Source: Chloroflexota bacterium
GTDB taxonomy: Bacteria; Chloroflexota; Dormibacteria; CF-121
Length of the DNA: 53,026 nucleotides
Reading direction: 5' to 3'
NCBI GenBank assembly: GCA_005880615.1
Contig: VBID01000143.1
Span: 1-53,026, forward strand
A model generated the notes under the pieces. It did no database searches. It saw only the letters and a program-made list of their open reading frames with translations, and was not told where the DNA came from. The translations under genes and the position numbers were made by a program. This document shows positions 49,986 through 53,026 of this stretch, piece after piece. The number at the start of each line of letters is the position of its first letter. The stretch's first letter is position 1.

Positions 49986-51116
49986 TCAGCTAGGGAGATC
50001 TTTGAAGAGGTCGCGGGCGATGATTTCGCGCTGGATCTCGGAGGTGCCTTCGTAGATCCGCGGAGCCCGCACCGCGCGGTAGAGGTGCTCCAGGAGATGG
50101 CCTTCCTCGAGGGCCTGTGCCCCATGGACCTGGATGGCGGCATCGATCACAAATTGAGCGGTCTCGGTGGCAAAAAGCTTGGCCATCGCCGAGCGGCGGG
50201 CGACGTGCGTGCCCCCGCGGTCGTAGGCCTCGGCCGCCGCATACACGAGCAGACGGGCTGCCTCGAGCCGGGTGGCCATCTCCGCCAGCTGGTGGGACAC
50301 GGCCTGGAACTCGCGGATCGGCCGGCCAAAGGCCTTGCGCGTCGCGGCGTGCCGGATGGCGGCATCCAGGGCCGCCTGGGCCATCCCGACGACCGAGGCT
50401 CCGACGCTGGGCCGAAACAGATTGAGGACCCGCATGGCGAGCTTGAAACCCTGATCGACCTCGCCGAGCATCTGGTCGCGCGGAACGAACACGCCATCGA
50501 GCTCAATCCGGCCGATCGGATGCGGCGAGATGAGGCGGATCGAGACCCCCGTCAGCCGCTCGGCATCGCCCGGTACGATGAAGGCGGTAATCCCTCGGGT
50601 GCCGGCTCCCGGCGTGGTCCGAGCAAAGAGGGTGTAGACGTCCGCATCCGGGGCGTTCGAGATAAAGACCTTGACCCCGGTCAGGCGATAGCCCTTGCCG
50701 TCCGGTTCCGCCCGCAGCTCCAGGGCGCCGGCATCGGAACCGGCGTTGGGCTCGGTGATTGCAAGGGCCGCGACGGCCTTGCCGGCGGCCAGCGGCGCGA
50801 CCCAGCGACGGAGCTGGGCCTCGCTGCCGGCCAGCACAATGGGATAGGCGCCCAGTGCCTGGATGGCAATCGCGTTCTCGACGTGCGTCGATTCCCGGCC
50901 GAGCGTCTCGCGCACCACGCAGAGATCCACCGCTGAGATATCGCCCTCGCGGCTGCCCCCAGCGCGTTGCGGAAACAGCCGGGGCAGCAAGCCCTCTTCG
51001 CCCAACGCCTGGATGAGCCTGCGATTGACGCGCCCCTCCTCTCCGGCGGCGGCGATGGGGGCGACTTTGCGAGCGATCGCGGCGGCGTCCGCCTCGAGCG
51101 CCGGCGTTCCGCTCAC
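49986..51116 (-). CDS. Acyl-CoA dehydrogenase
   Basis: A 376-residue flavoprotein with the family signatures ALAITEPNAGSDAGALEL near residue 119, RKAFGRPIREFQAVSHQLAEM near residue 260 (outline) and the closing RIYEGTSEIQREIIARDL. The GTG start overlaps the SDR stop by 4 bp. It would oxidise a CoA ester (FAD, with electrons to ETF). It is the last gene of the OCD-dehydratase-SDR-dehydrogenase operon; the catalytic glutamate near residue 350 is probably E354 in YEGTSE. Confidence 0.93.
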   Translation of the reverse strand: MSGTPALEADAAAIARKVAPIAAAGEEGRVNRRLIQALGEEGLLPRLFPQRAGGSREGDISAVDLCVVRETLGRESTHVENAIAIQALGAYPIVLAGSEAQLRRWVAPLAAGKAVAALAITEPNAGSDAGALELRAEPDGKGYRLTGVKVFISNAPDADVYTLFARTTPGAGTRGITAFIVPGDAERLTGVSIRLISPHPIGRIELDGVFVPRDQMLGEVDQGFKLAMRVLNLFRPSVGASVVGMAQAALDAAIRHAATRKAFGRPIREFQAVSHQLAEMATRLEAARLLVYAAAEAYDRGGTHVARRSAMAKLFATETAQFVIDAAIQVHGAQALEEGHLLEHLYRAVRAPRIYEGTSEIQREIIARDLFKDLPS

Positions 51117-51892
51117 GATTGCACCGCCCCGCCGTCGAGCACGAGCCCCTGGCCGTTGATGCCCTCGGCGGCGCCGGAGCATAGAAACGTCGTCAGCGCG
51201 GCAACCTCGGCAGCCGTCATCAGCCGGCCTTGGGGGCTGAAGTGTTCCAGGACTGCGCGGGCCTCCTGGGGCGAGCGGCCGGTTTTGGCCGAGATGTTTG
51301 CCGTCGAGGCGTCGGTCATCGCGGTGTCGACGTACCCCGGGCAGACGGCGTTCACGGTGATCCCCTGGGATGCCACCTCGGCGGCGACGGCCCGAGTCAG
51401 GCCGAGCAGGGCGTGTTTGGATGCCGCATAGGCCGCCAGGTACGGGCCGCCGACCTTGGAGGCCACCGAGGCGATGCTCACTACGCGGCCCCAGCGGGCC
51501 TGCCGCATCAGCGGCAGGATGGCGCGGGTGCAATAGAACGCGCCAGTGGCGTTGATGCGCAGCATCCCGTCCCACATTTCGTCGGTTGTTTCCGTCAGCT
51601 TGGCGCTGGCGGCTACGCCCGCGTTGTTCACCAGGATCAGCGGGTCGCCCAGGGCCTTCCGCACGCGGGCGACCATGGCGTCGACCTGCTGGCGATCGCC
51701 GACATCGCAGCGCACGGCCTCCCCCCGGCGACCGGTCAAGCGGATTGCCTCGACCGTTTCAGCCAGCTCCTTGTCCGACCGGGCGGCCACTGCCACGTCG
51801 GCTCCGGCGGCGGCCAGCGAGAGCGCCACGGCCCGACCGATTCCGCGGCCGCCCCCCGTAACCAGCGCGACGCGTCCGGACAGCTCCGCCAC
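51113..51892 (-). CDS. Short-chain dehydrogenase/reductase
   Basis: A 259-residue classical SDR: cofactor motif TGGGRGIGRAVALSLAAAG near residue 12, NNAG at NNAGVAASA near residue 88, catalytic Ser-Tyr-Lys in SIASVASKVGGPYLAAYAASKH near residues 141-158 (outline), then AAAEVASQGITVNAVCPGYV. It resembles FabG-type 3-oxoacyl reductases and PHB-acyl-CoA reductases. GTG start 1 bp past the dehydratase stop; overlaps the dehydrogenase by 4 bp. Likely reduces or oxidises a beta-hydroxyacyl intermediate. Confidence 0.93.
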   Translation of the reverse strand: MAELSGRVALVTGGGRGIGRAVALSLAAAGADVAVAARSDKELAETVEAIRLTGRRGEAVRCDVGDRQQVDAMVARVRKALGDPLILVNNAGVAASAKLTETTDEMWDGMLRINATGAFYCTRAILPLMRQARWGRVVSIASVASKVGGPYLAAYAASKHALLGLTRAVAAEVASQGITVNAVCPGYVDTAMTDASTANISAKTGRSPQEARAVLEHFSPQGRLMTAAEVAALTTFLCSGAAEGINGQGLVLDGGAVQS

Positions 51893-51893
51893 G

Positions 51894-52847
51894 TCAGTGA
51901 TCGCTCAGGATCTTGGTCAGCTTTGCCGCGTCGATATTGCCACCTGAGACGATGCAGGCGATCCGGCCGCTGCCGGCCTTCCCGGACATCGCGACCGCCA
52001 GGGCGGTGGCCCCGGCACCCTCGGCGATCACCCGATTCCGCTCGGCCATCAACCGGACGGCCGCCGCGATCTCGTCGAGGCTGGCGGTGAAGGACCCGTC
52101 GAGCAGTTCCTGGGCCATGACCAGCATGTTCGCGAACACCACCTTGCTGCCGATGCCGTCCACCCATGACGGCTGATAGTCCACGGTCTGCAGCGAACCG
52201 GCTTTCAGCGCAGCGGTGAGGGGGGCACCAGTCTCGGCTTCGACGGCGTAGATGCGCAGCGATGGCTTCAGGGCTCGCAAAGCCGTGGCAATCCCGCTGG
52301 CCAGGCCCCCGCCGCCCCACGGAATCAGGACGGTGTCGACATCCGGCTGATCTTCCAGGATCTCGATGCCAATGGTGCCGTTGCCGGCCATCACCCGGTC
52401 GTCATCGAAGGAGTGAATGAAGACCGCGTCGATGCCGGGAAAGCTCCGGTCTGTGAAAGTCTGCCACCAGCGATCGAAGGGCACCTTGATCACCCGACCG
52501 CCGAGGCGCGCGATGGCGTCGAGCTTGGTTTGGGGTGCGTAGTCGGGTGCGATCACGGTGCAGGGGATCCCCAGGCGTCGCGCGTTCCAGGCGGCGCCCT
52601 GTGCCATGTTGCCGGCGCTCGCCACCAGGACCCCTTTGGCGAGCTCGGCTCTGGAGATCAGGCTCATCGCGTTGGCCGCGCCTCGGATCTTGAAGGACCC
52701 GATCGGCTGCAGGTTTTCCAGCTTGAGGTAGATCTCCGACGGCGCGTCCCAGACGTTGAGGCGCACCAGGGGCGTGCGGATGGCCGCATCCGCGATCGCC
52801 GGCCGTGCCCGACGGATGTCCTCGATGCTGAGCCCGGTGGCCTTCAC
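51894..52847 (-). CDS. PLP-dependent threonine-dehydratase-like enzyme (EutB-like)
   Basis: A 317-residue fold-type II PLP enzyme. The Schiff-base lysine is in [10 protein letters not shown] (Lys53), the PLP phosphate loop in [13 protein letters not shown] near residue 176 and the C-terminal Ser/Gly motif [13 protein letters not shown] near residue 300. It is 1 bp from the SDR and overlaps the OCD gene by 4 bp. Threonine/serine dehydratases give 2-oxoacids and ammonia. Next to an ornithine cyclodeaminase, it looks like the EutB partner of an EutB-EutC pair. Confidence 0.9.
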   Translation of the reverse strand: MKATGLSIEDIRRARPAIADAAIRTPLVRLNVWDAPSEIYLKLENLQPIGSFKIRGAANAMSLISRAELAKGVLVASAGNMAQGAAWNARRLGIPCTVIAPDYAPQTKLDAIARLGGRVIKVPFDRWWQTFTDRSFPGIDAVFIHSFDDDRVMAGNGTIGIEILEDQPDVDTVLIPWGGGGLASGIATALRALKPSLRIYAVEAETGAPLTAALKAGSLQTVDYQPSWVDGIGSKVVFANMLVMAQELLDGSFTASLDEIAAAVRLMAERNRVIAEGAGATALAVAMSGKAGSGRIACIVSGGNIDAAKLTKILSDH

Positions 52848-53026
52848 AGGGTCACCGTCTGGCCGACACCGGTCTCCCTCGCCCGCTGCGCGACGAAGGC
52901 CGCGGCGGCCACGTCCTCCACCGCCAACCCGAGGGACTTGAACAGCGTCAGCTCCCCGGCCGACCGGCGCCCCGGGTCCTCTCCGATGATGACCTGGCCG
53001 AGCTCGGCCCGGATATGATCGGGCTT
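52844..53026 (-). CDS. Ornithine cyclodeaminase-like protein, C-terminal fragment (cut by window end)
   Basis: The last 60 residues of an ornithine cyclodeaminase/mu-crystallin-family protein: [20 protein letters not shown] and [17 protein letters not shown] are the family's conserved end. The rest lies beyond the window edge. GTGA overlap with the PLP dehydratase. Members deaminate ornithine to proline or reduce imines with NAD(P)H. Confidence 0.85.
   Translation of the reverse strand, partial: KPDHIRAELGQVIIGEDPGRRSAGELTLFKSLGLAVEDVAAAAFVAQRARETGVGQTVTL

Noticed and set aside
1-53026. tRNA genes, CRISPR arrays, prophage or complete insertion sequences
   Set aside because: I scanned for T-loop-like GGTTCGAATCC patterns, regular spaced repeats and transposase/integrase proteins and found none.

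Overview
The window is about 53 kb of densely coding, high-G+C DNA with frequent GTG starts, many 1-4 bp overlaps and short intergenic gaps. I see no rRNA, tRNA, CRISPR array, prophage or recognisable insertion sequence. The housekeeping anchors are pth and mfd. The remaining genes are mostly catabolic: flavoprotein oxidases, a Liv-type ABC importer, CoA-thioester enzymes, and secreted proteins with regulators. This fits a free-living heterotrophic soil-type bacterium. Prodomain-less S53 peptidases, LprG/LppX-like and PD40 lipoproteins and C-rich palindromic intergenic repeats would suit Chloroflexota, Dormibacterota or actinobacterial relatives. That placement is a weak inference.

Region 1 (1-21 kb): pth and mfd bracket accessory genes. 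On the minus strand are a dimethylglycine/sarcosine dehydrogenase-like flavoprotein with etfB and etfA directly downstream, then a methyltransferase/MFS pair, a FmdB-type zinc ribbon and a PD40 lipoprotein. After mfd come a RidA protein, a complete heterotetrameric sarcosine oxidase operon (soxB-soxD-soxA-soxG), a DUF2934 protein and a further DAO-family oxidase. Three separate N-methylglycine-type flavoenzyme systems point to use of betaine, creatine or sarcosine. A structured repeat of about 180 bp with terminal inverted repeats occurs here in two full and several half copies.

Region 2 (19.8-27 kb, minus strand): a regulator and exported-protein cluster. It holds a stand-alone LuxR-type HTH protein, a secreted protein with paired CCP motifs, a large lipoprotein, an ECF sigma factor with its membrane-anchored partner, an S53 (sedolisin) peptidase and a membrane-anchored LuxR regulator. 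A decayed LuxR fragment lies at its upstream edge. I cannot assign the biological role; it is one of two candidates for an undescribed system.

Region 3 (28.6-47.5 kb): a catabolic region. It has a Liv-type ABC importer, an SGNH hydrolase, a two-subunit TPP decarboxylase overlapping a cyclase-family metal hydrolase, tryptophan 2,3-dioxygenase, a PaaK-type CoA ligase with a small partner, an NCS1 transporter, a DUF1989 protein with no ordinary start codon, a ureohydrolase, an amidohydrolase, a two-domain anthraniloyl/salicyloyl-CoA monooxygenase, a luciferase-like monooxygenase, an enoyl-CoA hydratase and a second RidA. My working model is indole ring or tryptophan breakdown through (isatin, isatinate) anthranilate and anthraniloyl-CoA. 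A second module around NCS1, DUF1989 and ureohydrolase would handle a guanidino or ureido compound.

Region 4 (47.5-53 kb): DUF1059 and ABM-fold small proteins, a SARP/BTAD-type activator, a membrane-anchored sulfite-oxidase-fold molybdoenzyme, and a minus-strand operon of ornithine cyclodeaminase (cut by the window end), a PLP dehydratase, an SDR and an acyl-CoA dehydrogenase.
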